Below are positions 6,449-13,506 of a stretch of 13,606 bases of DNA, piece after piece. The position numbers were made by a program, and so were the translations under genes. The stretch's first letter is position 1; each line of letters starts with the position of its first letter. The stretch is taken from NCBI GenBank assembly GCA_015485845.1, contig WFSU01000002.1, positions 1-13,606 on the forward strand, read 5' to 3'. The notes below the pieces were generated by a model that saw nothing but the letters and a program-made list of their open reading frames with translations, was not told the DNA's origin and did no database searches. This stretch comes from Nitratifractor sp. (GTDB taxonomy: Bacteria > Campylobacterota > Campylobacteria > Campylobacterales > Sulfurovaceae).

Positions 6449-6525
6449 GCGCTAGTAGCTCAATTGGATAGAGCACCAGACTTCGGATCTGGGGGTTAGG
6501 GGTTCGACTCCTCTCTGGCGTGCCA
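6449..6525 (+). tRNA. tRNA-Arg (anticodon UCG)
   Basis: A 77-base cloverleaf with anticodon stem CCAGA/TCTGG around CTTCGGA (anticodon TCG, reading CGA and probably CGG), T-loop GGTTCGACTC, discriminator G and encoded CCA. The acceptor arms GCGCTAG/CTGGCGT include a G1-U72 wobble and an internal U-G pair. It is very similar in the D-arm to the next tRNA-Arg. Confidence 0.95.
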
Positions 6526-6541
6526 CAGGTTACCCTGTTTT
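6525..6541 (+). other. Small hairpin between the two tRNA-Arg genes
   Basis: ACAGG/CCTGT arms around TTAC, followed by TTTT, begin at the last base of the tRNA-Arg(UCG) CCA end. It may be a processing structure or a weak terminator that lowers readthrough to the downstream tRNAs. The stem is only 5 pairs, so this is tentative. Confidence 0.3.
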
Positions 6542-6618
6542 GCGCTCGTAGCTCAGCTGGATAGAGCACTCGCCTTCTAAGCGAGCGGTCTCAGGTTCGA
6601 ATCCTGACGGGCGTGCCA
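6542..6618 (+). tRNA. tRNA-Arg (anticodon UCU)
   Basis: A 77-base cloverleaf with acceptor arms GCGCTCG/CGGGCGT (again G1-U72), anticodon stem CTCGC/GCGAG around CTTCTAA (anticodon TCT, reading AGA and AGG), T-arm CAGGTTCGAATCCTG, discriminator G and encoded CCA. It follows tRNA-Arg(UCG) by 16 bases. Confidence 0.97.
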
Positions 6619-6636
6619 CCTTTTAGATTGTTATGT

Positions 6637-6721
6637 GCGGACGTGGTGGAATTGGTAGACACGCCAGACTTAGGATCTGGTGCCGAAAGGTGTGAAGGTT
6701 CAAGTCCTTTCGTCCGTACCA
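6637..6721 (+). tRNA. tRNA-Leu (anticodon UAG)
   Basis: An 85-base class II tRNA with the long variable arm expected for leucine (TGCCGAAAGGTGT region). Acceptor arms are GCGGACG/CGTCCGT with G1-U72, the anticodon stem CCAGA/TCTGG surrounds CTTAGGA (anticodon TAG, reading CUA and probably other CUN codons), the discriminator is A and CCA is encoded. It is the last tRNA of the array. Confidence 0.97.
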
Positions 6722-6741
6722 CACACAATCCTTCATCTTTG

Positions 6742-6750
6742 TGCTATAAT
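6742..6750 (+). promoter_or_regulatory. Extended -10 promoter after the tRNA array
   Basis: TGCTATAAT is an extended -10 element (TGn plus perfect TATAAT) 35 bases before the ATG of the next gene, with no clear -35 box. It lets that gene be transcribed independently of the tRNAs. Confidence 0.65.
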
Positions 6751-6784
6751 ACAGTTCAAACATTTTATTTTCACAGGAAAACAA

Positions 6785-7195
6785 ATGGATAAAGGTCTTC
6801 TTGTTATCGTCGCCATCGGTGTAGCTATCATTTATTTTGCAACAAATTTCTCCGGAGACAAGCCCGCTGACAACGACATCTCATGGTCTGTTTCCAATAA
6901 AAATGATAAGCTTTCACCTTATTATGAAGAGGATGTACTTGGGAATCGGGTACTGAATCTCTCAAAAGTTTCCCTTGAGCAGGCTAAATCAATCTGGACA
7001 TCGACCCCCACCGCCCAGAAAATTTCATCGATGGTTCCGGATTTTGACCTGGCACGTATTGAGATAGAAAACAATGTGGTTGAAGGGGCGTTTCGCCAAT
7101 ACCTTCTTCAGTTTCTCGAAAAAATTGAAGGACGTTTCCAGTCCGGGAAGATTCAAAGCGATCAGGCACAAAAAGCCATACTAAATCTCCGGTAA
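6785..7195 (+). CDS. Single-pass membrane-anchored protein, function unknown
   Basis: This 136-residue protein has an N-terminal hydrophobic segment (about residues 5-20, LLVIVAIGVAIIYFAT) after only one basic residue, which looks more like an uncleaved anchor than a signal peptide. The rest is soluble and probably outside the membrane: a polar stretch (residues 22-45) and a mostly helical region with an ILNLR end. The start was set at ATG 6785, with AGGAAAA just before it and a TATAAT box upstream; a longer frame running back into tRNA-Leu has no support. I see no catalytic motif. Its 3' end overlaps the rarA end on the opposite strand by 15 bases, and no hairpin terminator follows. Confidence 0.8.
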   Translation: MDKGLLVIVAIGVAIIYFATNFSGDKPADNDISWSVSNKNDKLSPYYEEDVLGNRVLNLSKVSLEQAKSIWTSTPTAQKISSMVPDFDLARIEIENNVVEGAFRQYLLQFLEKIEGRFQSGKIQSDQAQKAILNLR

Positions 7196-8371
7196 ATTCT
7201 CCCCTTTTATTTTGCTCAACCACGCATCGAGTTTGATTTCAAACCCTGACTTCTTTGAATGATAGTAGGTGTCGGAAACACCGTAATCCTGTTCAACCCA
7301 TCCTCCATGGTCGTGAGGGTAGCGGTAGTCGGGATGACGGGTTTTTATGTGGGAAGGTACGAGAGTAATGTGCCCCGATTCGATCGCTTTGAGAGCGTCG
7401 TTGATTGCCAGATAACTGCTGTTGGACTTGGGAGAGCTGGCGAGATAGACCACCAGCTGTGCCAGAGGGATACGCGCTTCAGGGTAGCCGATCTGTTTGA
7501 CGATGGTGAGGGTGGAGGCGGCGAGATTGAGGGCGTTCGGGTTGGCGTTTCCGATGTCTTCGCTGGCGAGGATAGATAAACGTCTTGCGATGAATTCGGG
7601 CGGCTCTCCACCGGCAATGAGGCGTGCCAAATAATAGATCCCGGCATCGACATCGCTGCCTCGGATGCTTTTGATCATGGCGGAGGTGAGATCGTAGTGG
7701 CTGTCGCTTTCGCTGGAGCCTGCCTGCAGTGCGTGTGGGCGGATGGCCCTTAGCGTTTCAAGCGTGACGGGGGAAGCAGCGTGTGCTCCGCTCTCGAGCA
7801 GGTTTAGCAGTGCTCGCAGGTCGCCGCCGCTCGAGTCTATCACATATCTTTTTGCCTCATCTTCGATACCGATACTTTCTTTTTCTAAGACCGATTCCAA
7901 AAAGGCTGCCATCACCTCTTTGTCGATGGCATGGAGCTTAAACAGATGGGAGCGGGATCGGATCGCTGCGGTCATGGCGTAGTAGGGGTTTTCGGTCGAT
8001 GCACCGATGAGCAAAGCTGCGCCCTGCTCCATAAAAGGAAGCAGAACTTCTTGCTGATTTTTGCTCAGACGATGCACCTCGTCGATGAAGATCAGCGGTT
8101 TTTGGAGGGCATGAGCGTACTCACGGAAGATTTTGCGCAGATCTTCGATCTTGAGGCTGGTGGCGTTAAACTCATAGAAAGGGCGGTCGAGTGTCGAAGC
8201 AATGACGCGTGCCAGAGTTGTTTTGCCGCAGCCGGGAGGGCCGTAGAAGAAAATGTGCGGGAGCGCATCAGCATCGATCAGCTTGCGCAGTGGAGCATCG
8301 GCTCCAAGCAAGTGCTCTTGCCCGAGGATAGTGTCGAGGGTGGTGGGGCGATATTTTTGGGCGAAGAGCAT
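7181..8371 (-). CDS. rarA: Replication-associated recombination protein A (AAA+ ATPase)
   Basis: RarA (MgsA in E. coli) is a clamp-loader-like AAA+ ATPase that acts at stalled replication forks and in recombination and interacts with SSB. The 396-residue product has the typical opening (AQKYRPTTLDTILGQEHLLG), a Walker A GPPGCGKT (44-51), Walker B LIFIDEVH (93-100), a sensor-1-like GASTENPYY (123-131), and the C-terminal region SDSHYDLTSAMIKSIRGSDVDAGIYYLARL that separates RarA from RuvB and DnaX. It starts 4 bases after the stop of the pseudouridine synthase gene without a clear binding site of its own, so translation is probably coupled to it. It is the last gene of the rsmA-rnj-rluB-rarA run. 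Confidence 0.93.
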   Translation of the reverse strand: MLFAQKYRPTTLDTILGQEHLLGADAPLRKLIDADALPHIFFYGPPGCGKTTLARVIASTLDRPFYEFNATSLKIEDLRKIFREYAHALQKPLIFIDEVHRLSKNQQEVLLPFMEQGAALLIGASTENPYYAMTAAIRSRSHLFKLHAIDKEVMAAFLESVLEKESIGIEDEAKRYVIDSSGGDLRALLNLLESGAHAASPVTLETLRAIRPHALQAGSSESDSHYDLTSAMIKSIRGSDVDAGIYYLARLIAGGEPPEFIARRLSILASEDIGNANPNALNLAASTLTIVKQIGYPEARIPLAQLVVYLASSPKSNSSYLAINDALKAIESGHITLVPSHIKTRHPDYRYPHDHGGWVEQDYGVSDTYYHSKKSGFEIKLDAWLSKIKGENLPEI

Positions 8372-8375
8372 GGAA

Positions 8376-9176
8376 TTACGATTCGGTATCTTTGGTGGGA
8401 GTTTTTTGAGCCGCTTTCCGCGCTTGTTTCATAAAGGCATGCAGTTCATCGTACTCTTTGTGGGAAAAATAGCGTGTTTTATTGGTGGGAAGGTTGTTGA
8501 GTTCAATGTCACCGAAGGCTACACGCTTGAGGTCAACAACTTCGGCACCAAAATGGGCAAAAAACCGGCGTAGTTCTCTATTTTTTCCTTCGGTGATGGT
8601 GACACGGAGCTTGGTGTATTTCCCGGTCTGACCCCGAAATTCGAAAGCAGTAAACGGGGCGAACGTCATCGAAGTAATCCCACTTTTTTCATGCGCACCG
8701 GCACGGGCATCCTCGAGAGCAAGACCCTCTTTCATCGCCGTCAGCATCGCTTCGTTGACGGGCTTATCAATCTTGATGTTGTACGTACGGGGAAGCTGGC
8801 TGCGCATATAGACGTCGGCTACTTCGGGTGCATCGGTGAGGAGCAGTAATCCTTCGGAAGCAAAATCCAAACGTCCAATGGGGGTAAAATGGCGAAATTT
8901 TCCCGGGAGTTTGTGGTAGATTGTGGTGCGACCCCGGTCGTCCTTTTTGGTCACCAGTACTCCCTTGGGTTTGTTGTAGACGATCATGGTGACTTCGCCG
9001 GTTTTTCGGGGATGGAGAAGCTTCCCTTTGATCTCGATCTTCTCATCCGACTGGACGTCGTGGGAGAAGTCGGTGACCGTTTTGCGATCGATTTTGACCT
9101 CTCCGGCTTCGATGAGGCGATCGGCTTCCCGGCGGGAGTACCGGGTGTGATGGGCGATGTATTTGTTCAGGCGCAT
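8376..9176 (-). CDS. rluB: rRNA pseudouridine synthase, RsuA/RluB/RluF family
   Basis: This family converts one uridine of rRNA to pseudouridine. The 266-residue product has an N-terminal S4 RNA-binding domain (residues 1-48, MRLNKYIAHHTRYSRREADRL...) and the RsuA-type catalytic domain with the motif GRLDFASEGLLLLT, where Asp104 is the expected catalytic residue. The EGKNRELRRFF motif of the family lies in the C-terminal half, and the tail is basic. RluB (23S, near position 2605 in E. coli numbering) is the best guess, but RsuA and RluF differ little in the motifs visible here, so the exact target is uncertain. A clear AAAGGAGT binding site precedes the ATG. The gene follows rnj by 30 bases and precedes rarA by 4. 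Confidence 0.9.
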   Translation of the reverse strand: MRLNKYIAHHTRYSRREADRLIEAGEVKIDRKTVTDFSHDVQSDEKIEIKGKLLHPRKTGEVTMIVYNKPKGVLVTKKDDRGRTTIYHKLPGKFRHFTPIGRLDFASEGLLLLTDAPEVADVYMRSQLPRTYNIKIDKPVNEAMLTAMKEGLALEDARAGAHEKSGITSMTFAPFTAFEFRGQTGKYTKLRVTITEGKNRELRRFFAHFGAEVVDLKRVAFGDIELNNLPTNKTRYFSHKEYDELHAFMKQARKAAQKTPTKDTES

Positions 9177-9206
9177 GGGACTCCTTTGGGATGAACCCCT
9201 TGGTAA

Positions 9207-11321
9207 TTAGACGAAGAAAACCGTCGGAAGGATGATGGGATAGCGCTTGCGCGTCCGCACGACGTGTTTGCGAATGATACCGCGAAGGTCATCTTCGACC
9301 ACCTTGGGATTACCCGATTTCTCGAGCTTGCTGTTGAGGAGGTATTGTTCAATGAGTTGCTCGACCTCGGAAGAAAATTTCTTGTCCTCTTTGTCCGGGA
9401 CGAGACCGTGAGATGTGACAATAGGTTTGCCGAGTACTTTGCCGGTCTGTTTGGAGATTTGGAGGACGACGTTGACGATGCCGTCGGTCGCCAGTTTCTG
9501 CCGATCGTCGACGACGTCGTGCTGGATCGGCTTGTTATTTTGATTGTCGATGTAGGTTTTCCCTACTTTGATCGTCTTGACTTTTTTGATGTACTTGGGG
9601 GTGATCTCGATCTGATCCCCGTCGCTCATCAGCAGGATGTTGCGCTCATCGACGCCACACGTGACGGCGGTTTTGGCGTGAGCGGCAATGTGGTTGTATT
9701 CCCCGTGAACGGGGAGGAAGAATTTCGGCTGCACGAGACGGAGGATCAGTTTTTGCTCCTCCTGTCCGGCGTGGCCGGAGACGTGAATATCGCTGAATTC
9801 TTTGTAGCGGACGGTGACACCGGATTTCATCAGGAGGTTCATGAGCTTGGAGACACTCGCCTCATTGCCGGGAATGGCGCTGGCAGAGATGATGACGGTA
9901 TCGGTGGGCTTGAGTTTGATGTGGCGATGCTCATCGGTTGCCATGCGGGAGAGGGCAGCCATCGCTTCCCCCTGACTTCCGGTAGTGATGACGAGGATCT
10001 CTTCGTCCTTGTACTTGCCTACTTCGTGCGCTTCGATGAAGTGTTTGTCCTCGATATCGACAAAACCAAGTTTACGCGTCACTTCGATGTTCCGCTCCAT
10101 GGAGCGGCCGATGACGGCGATCTTGCGTCCGTGCTTGACGCCGCGCTCCATCGCCTGGTATATGCGGTGGACGTTGGAAGAGAAGGTCGACATGATGACC
10201 CGTCCTTTGGCAAGATCAAAAAGGTTGTCAAAAGTCTTGCCTACAACCGCTTCACTTTTGGTGAATCCCTGGTTGTGGGAGTTGGTGGAATCAGAGAAGA
10301 GGCACAAGACTCCTTTGGCACCGTAATGGGCAAAACGGTGCAAATCAGCGGTATAACCGTCAATTGGGGTATGGTCGATCTTGAAGTCGGCCGTATGAAT
10401 GATGGTACCGATAGGGGTCTCAATCGCCAGGGAGTTGGAGTCGACGATGGAGTGGGTCATGTGCATCCACTCGACTTTGAAGTCTCCGAGGGTGTATTGC
10501 TTGCGTTTGATGATGTAGTTGAAGTACTTTGTATCGGCAGAAAGTCCGTGTTCGTTGAACTTGTTTTCGATCATAGCCAATACAAGTGGAGTCCCATAAA
10601 TTGGAAATTTCAGCTCTTTGAACAGATACGCCATAGCCCCGATGTGGTCTTCGTGACCGTGGGTGATGACGATCCCTTTTATTTTGTCTTTGACGACGTG
10701 CAGGTAGCTGAAGTCCGGTACGAGGATATCCACACCGTGCATCGTCTCATCGGGGAAGCTCATCCCTACGTCGATGATAATGGCGCTCTCTTCGCTCTCG
10801 AGTACAGCGATGTTGCCCCCGATTTCTCCTAGTCCGCCCAGCGGTGTGAAACGGAGTTTTCCTTTGAGGTTGGTGTCAAGTTGACGCCAGGGGTTCATCC
10901 GGGCATCTTGTACCTCGTCGTTTTCGACGAGGGCTGCTCGCATCTCAGGTGGGACGTTGGTCGGGATTTGTTTACGGCGTCCGCCCCGGCTGTTGCCCCG
11001 GCCGGCGGTGCGACGGCTGTTGGATTTTTTATTACCGTCTTGCTTATTAGATTCGGAACGGTTATTTGGGTTGCGGTTATTGTCGCGGCTTTGGTTGTTG
11101 CCGTTATTGGCGTCGTTGGGGCGACGACTCCGGCTGCGACGACTCCGGTTGTTGTTATTGGTATTTCCTCCCTCGCGGGCAGGCTGCTCCGGATTATTCG
11201 CCTTTTTTTCTCCCTCTTGTGCCGGGCGGTTTTGGCGATAGGGGTTTGGATTGCGTCGGCGACGCTCAGTGTTGTTGTTTTCTCCGTTGCCGTTTGGCTG
11301 GCTTGGATTGGTCTTGTCCAT
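9207..11321 (-). CDS. rnj: Ribonuclease J with long Asn/Arg-rich N-terminal extension
   Basis: RNase J is a metallo-beta-lactamase/beta-CASP enzyme with 5'-3' exonuclease and endonuclease activity in mRNA decay and rRNA maturation. The 704 residues comprise a low-complexity extension (about 1-118, dominated by Asn, Arg, Ser and Gly), then the nuclease core. Metal and catalytic motifs are present: HGHEDH (221-226), MTHS (His290), HTADFK (Asp312), STFSSNVHRI (beta-CASP), SGHAGQEE and PVHGEYNH (His539). The core without extension is close to the usual RNase J size. Helicobacter pylori RNase J also has an extension of about this length, and there the enzyme works with the RhpA helicase. The ATG at 11321 has a good AAGGAA site 7 bases upstream and lies inside rsmA, overlapping it by 56 bases. 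In H. pylori, as I recall, rnj likewise follows rsmA. Confidence 0.95.
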   Translation of the reverse strand: MDKTNPSQPNGNGENNNTERRRRNPNPYRQNRPAQEGEKKANNPEQPAREGGNTNNNNRSRRSRSRRPNDANNGNNQSRDNNRNPNNRSESNKQDGNKKSNSRRTAGRGNSRGGRRKQIPTNVPPEMRAALVENDEVQDARMNPWRQLDTNLKGKLRFTPLGGLGEIGGNIAVLESEESAIIIDVGMSFPDETMHGVDILVPDFSYLHVVKDKIKGIVITHGHEDHIGAMAYLFKELKFPIYGTPLVLAMIENKFNEHGLSADTKYFNYIIKRKQYTLGDFKVEWMHMTHSIVDSNSLAIETPIGTIIHTADFKIDHTPIDGYTADLHRFAHYGAKGVLCLFSDSTNSHNQGFTKSEAVVGKTFDNLFDLAKGRVIMSTFSSNVHRIYQAMERGVKHGRKIAVIGRSMERNIEVTRKLGFVDIEDKHFIEAHEVGKYKDEEILVITTGSQGEAMAALSRMATDEHRHIKLKPTDTVIISASAIPGNEASVSKLMNLLMKSGVTVRYKEFSDIHVSGHAGQEEQKLILRLVQPKFFLPVHGEYNHIAAHAKTAVTCGVDERNILLMSDGDQIEITPKYIKKVKTIKVGKTYIDNQNNKPIQHDVVDDRQKLATDGIVNVVLQISKQTGKVLGKPIVTSHGLVPDKEDKKFSSEVEQLIEQYLLNSKLEKSGNPKVVEDDLRGIIRKHVVRTRKRYPIILPTVFFV

Positions 11322-12120
11322 CTCTAAATTCCTTTTTCAAAATAGTATACAGTCGATGATATAGGGGTGTTGCAGCTTCATGCGGTCGGGACAGAGGATC
11401 GATCTCGAGGGAGGCAAAGGCTTCCCGGATCGTTTGTTTGCCAAACGATCGTTCGAGGTTTTTGCTCAGTTTTTTGCGAGGTTGCGCGAAGGCAACTTTC
11501 AAAAACCGTTCAAATCCTGTGTCATCAAGCGAGCGCTCTTTGACGATCGAAAGCACGGCAGAAGTGACCTTGGGCGGGGGGACAAACGCTTCGGGGGGAA
11601 CCTCGAAGCGGAGTCGTGCCGCACCGTGGATATCTGCGAGCACGGAGAGGGCAGAAAAATCCCGCTCTCCCGGCTGTGCCGCAAACTTGAGGGCTACTTC
11701 TTTTTGAACCATCACCAGTACCGATCGGCACCGGGGGTCATGCAGTGCTTTGAGGATAAGGTGGGTCGCAATATAGTAGGGAAGGTTGGCCACCAAATGG
11801 TACGGCTCCTCCATCAGACTACCTGCTTCCCAATACTCCAGCGCATCGCCGCACTCCAGTTTCAGCCGCCCCGAATCGATCTCGGGAGAAAACTGGGTCG
11901 GCAAATGCTCGCATAGTCTCTTATCGACTTCAAAAGCTGTGACATTCCGTACTCGAACGAGTGCGGAGGTTAAATCACCTAAGCCAGGCCCGATCTCGGC
12001 GACGGGAAGGTCGTCGTCGGGCATCGCTTGGATGATTTGATCTACATATCGGTGATCTTTGAGAAAATTTTGACCAAAACGCTTGCTGGCGATCTCGGCT
12101 GCATCAATATTACGTTTCAT
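11266..12120 (-). CDS. rsmA: 16S rRNA (adenine-1518/1519 N6)-dimethyltransferase
   Basis: RsmA (KsgA) dimethylates two adjacent adenines in the 3' hairpin of 16S rRNA during small-subunit assembly, using S-adenosylmethionine. The 284-residue product shows the N-terminal signature KRFGQNFLKD (13-22), SAM-binding motif I EIGPGLGDL (42-50), an acidic residue in AFEVDK (62-67), motif ECGDAL (89-94) and the catalytic motif NLPYYIA (112-118). The last 18 residues (DGQDQSKPAKRQRRKQQH) are encoded in the overlap with rnj and form a basic tail beyond the normal family end. The binding site before the ATG is weak (an A-rich tract). It is the first gene of the minus-strand run and is divergent from hisF across a 94-base gap. 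The function is secure. Confidence 0.96.
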   Translation of the reverse strand: MKRNIDAAEIASKRFGQNFLKDHRYVDQIIQAMPDDDLPVAEIGPGLGDLTSALVRVRNVTAFEVDKRLCEHLPTQFSPEIDSGRLKLECGDALEYWEAGSLMEEPYHLVANLPYYIATHLILKALHDPRCRSVLVMVQKEVALKFAAQPGERDFSALSVLADIHGAARLRFEVPPEAFVPPPKVTSAVLSIVKERSLDDTGFERFLKVAFAQPRKKLSKNLERSFGKQTIREAFASLEIDPLSRPHEAATPLYHRLYTILKKEFRDGQDQSKPAKRQRRKQQH

Positions 12121-12177
12121 TATACACTTTTTTTCTTAACAATCTATGCGCTAAACGCACACTGTTTAAATTTTGGC

Positions 12178-12183
12178 TATAAT
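12178..12183 (+). promoter_or_regulatory. -10 box for the hisF cluster
   Basis: A perfect TATAAT preceded by GGC lies 31 bases before the hisF start codon. No -35 match is seen. The 94-base gap to rsmA must also hold the rsmA promoter, but I could not place a clear -10 on the minus strand. A small TGCG-N5-CGCA inverted repeat (12147-12159) sits between the two genes. Confidence 0.6.
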
Positions 12184-12214
12184 CCACCACTTACTAATTG
12201 AGAAAGAGGCTGCG

Positions 12215-12979
12215 ATGGATTATTTTGCTAAGCGCATTATACCATGTTTGGATGTCGATAACGGTCGGGTGGTCAAAGGGGTCAATTTCGTCGGCCTGCG
12301 TGATGCCGGAGATCCGGTCGAAGTAGCACGTCGATACAACGAAGAGGGAGCCGATGAGATCACCTTCCTTGACATTGGTGCCAGTCATGAAGGGCGCGAT
12401 ACGATCGTCGATGTGGTGCGCCGTGTGGCCAAAGAAGTGTTTATCCCTCTGACCGTCGGAGGGGGGATTCGTCAGTTGGACGATATCTACACACTTCTTG
12501 AAGCCGGTTGTGACAAGGTGAGTATCAACTCCGCAGCGATCAAACGGCCGGAGTTTATCACCGAGGGTGCCAAGCGCTTCGGTTCGCAGTGCATTGTTGT
12601 CGCCATCGATGCCAAACGGGTCGGGGAGGGGAAGTGGAATATTTTTACCCACGGAGGCCGCAACGACACTGGCATCGATGCGATCGAGTGGGCGCGGGAG
12701 GCGTATGAGCGGGGAGCCGGAGAACTGTTGGTGACCTCTATGGATGCGGACGGCACCAAAGCAGGTTTTGACAATGAGCTCAACCGCCGAATCGGAGAAG
12801 TCGCCCCCATCCCCATCATTGCCAGCGGAGGAGCCGGGATGATGGAACACATTGAAGAGGCTTTTACGATTGGGAACGCTGATGCCGCTTTGGCCGCCTC
12901 AATCTTCCATTTTAGAGAGATCGACATCATGGATCTCAAACATTATCTCCATGAGCACAATATACCGGTACGAATCTGA
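12215..12979 (+). CDS. hisF: Imidazole glycerol phosphate synthase subunit HisF
   Basis: HisF is the cyclase subunit that, with ammonia from the HisH glutaminase, turns PRFAR into imidazole glycerol phosphate (histidine synthesis) and AICAR (returned to purine synthesis). The 254 residues form a (beta/alpha)8 barrel with the phosphate-binding repeats expected: KRIIPCLDVDNGRVVKG at the N-terminus with catalytic Asp13, VGGGIR (81-86), SINSAAI (103-109), VVAIDAK with catalytic Asp132, TSMDADGTKAGFD and IASGGAGMMEHI. The start was set at MDYFAKR, the usual N-terminus, with AAAGAGG (12203-12209) before it, rather than 14 codons upstream. Its TGA overlaps the ATG of the next gene by one base. HisH is not in this window. 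Confidence 0.97.
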   Translation: MDYFAKRIIPCLDVDNGRVVKGVNFVGLRDAGDPVEVARRYNEEGADEITFLDIGASHEGRDTIVDVVRRVAKEVFIPLTVGGGIRQLDDIYTLLEAGCDKVSINSAAIKRPEFITEGAKRFGSQCIVVAIDAKRVGEGKWNIFTHGGRNDTGIDAIEWAREAYERGAGELLVTSMDADGTKAGFDNELNRRIGEVAPIPIIASGGAGMMEHIEEAFTIGNADAALAASIFHFREIDIMDLKHYLHEHNIPVRI

Positions 12980-13506
12980 TGTTTGTCTGTGCAGGTGATT
13001 CGGAGCAGTTTGATTTTGCGATGCCGATTGGGATCGGGATGGTGGATACTGCTATCAATCTGACTCGGTTGTGTTTGAAGCATACTCCACAGTCTCTTAC
13101 TTTTGTTGGTACAGCTGGGAGTTACGGACGAAAGGAAATTTTTGAGATTGTCGAGTCTCACGCAGCCGCTAACATTGAAAACGGTTTTTTCAATGGGAAG
13201 ACCTATACTCCGATCGACAATATCGTATCAGCGGTCGAGGATGTTTCACGTGAAACGTTGATTAACTCTTCCCATTATATTACCACGGATACCGCTTCGG
13301 CCAAGCAGTATCTCGAGAACGACATCGACTTGGAGAATATGGAGTTCTATGCCGTCCTCAAAGTGGCCAAAATGCTGGGCATCCCCGCCAAAGGGGTTTT
13401 GATTGTGACTAACTACTGCAACGCTGATGCACACAAGGATTTTATCGCCAACCATGACGAAGCCAAGCGGCTTTTGAGTGAATACATAAAGGATCGCTAT
13501 GCCTAA
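12979..13506 (+). CDS. Short PNP/UDP-phosphorylase superfamily protein (nucleosidase-like)
   Basis: This 175-residue protein resembles nucleosidases of the MTA/SAH nucleosidase and futalosine hydrolase group. Seen: a glycine turn GIGMVDTAINLTRLCL (18-33) like the GVGKVNAA region, the TFVGTAGSYG strand-turn (41-50), and near the C-terminus a MEFYAV helix start with Glu122 where the family has its ribose-binding ME pair. Position 145, in IVTNYCNADAH, is Asn where MTA/SAH nucleosidases have the catalytic Asp of the SD motif; as I recall, futalosine hydrolase MqnB carries SN there, so a role in menaquinone synthesis or purine salvage is possible. It is about 50 residues shorter than MTA nucleosidase, mostly at the N-terminus. 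It overlaps hisF by one base (TGATG) and the next gene by eight, so its translation is coupled to both. Substrate unproven. Confidence 0.7.
   Translation: MFVCAGDSEQFDFAMPIGIGMVDTAINLTRLCLKHTPQSLTFVGTAGSYGRKEIFEIVESHAAANIENGFFNGKTYTPIDNIVSAVEDVSRETLINSSHYITTDTASAKQYLENDIDLENMEFYAVLKVAKMLGIPAKGVLIVTNYCNADAHKDFIANHDEAKRLLSEYIKDRYA

Noticed and set aside
6680..6784. Extended N-terminus of the anchor protein reaching into tRNA-Leu
   Set aside because: The extra 35 codons overlap the tRNA and promoter, and the ATG at 6785 has its own binding site and a good hydrophobic N-terminus.
9264..10832. 522-codon open frame on the plus strand opposite rnj
   Set aside because: It is antisense to the strongly conserved RNase J core, is rich in Asp/Val/Gly/Phe as expected for a mirror frame, and has no recognisable domain.
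12147..12159. TGCG-N5-CGCA inverted repeat between rsmA and hisF
   Set aside because: Arms are only four bases long, so it could easily occur by chance; it is mentioned only with the promoter region.
12194..12850. 218-codon frame opposite hisF
   Set aside because: It is antisense to a confidently identified gene with all catalytic residues, and has no promoter or recognisable motif.
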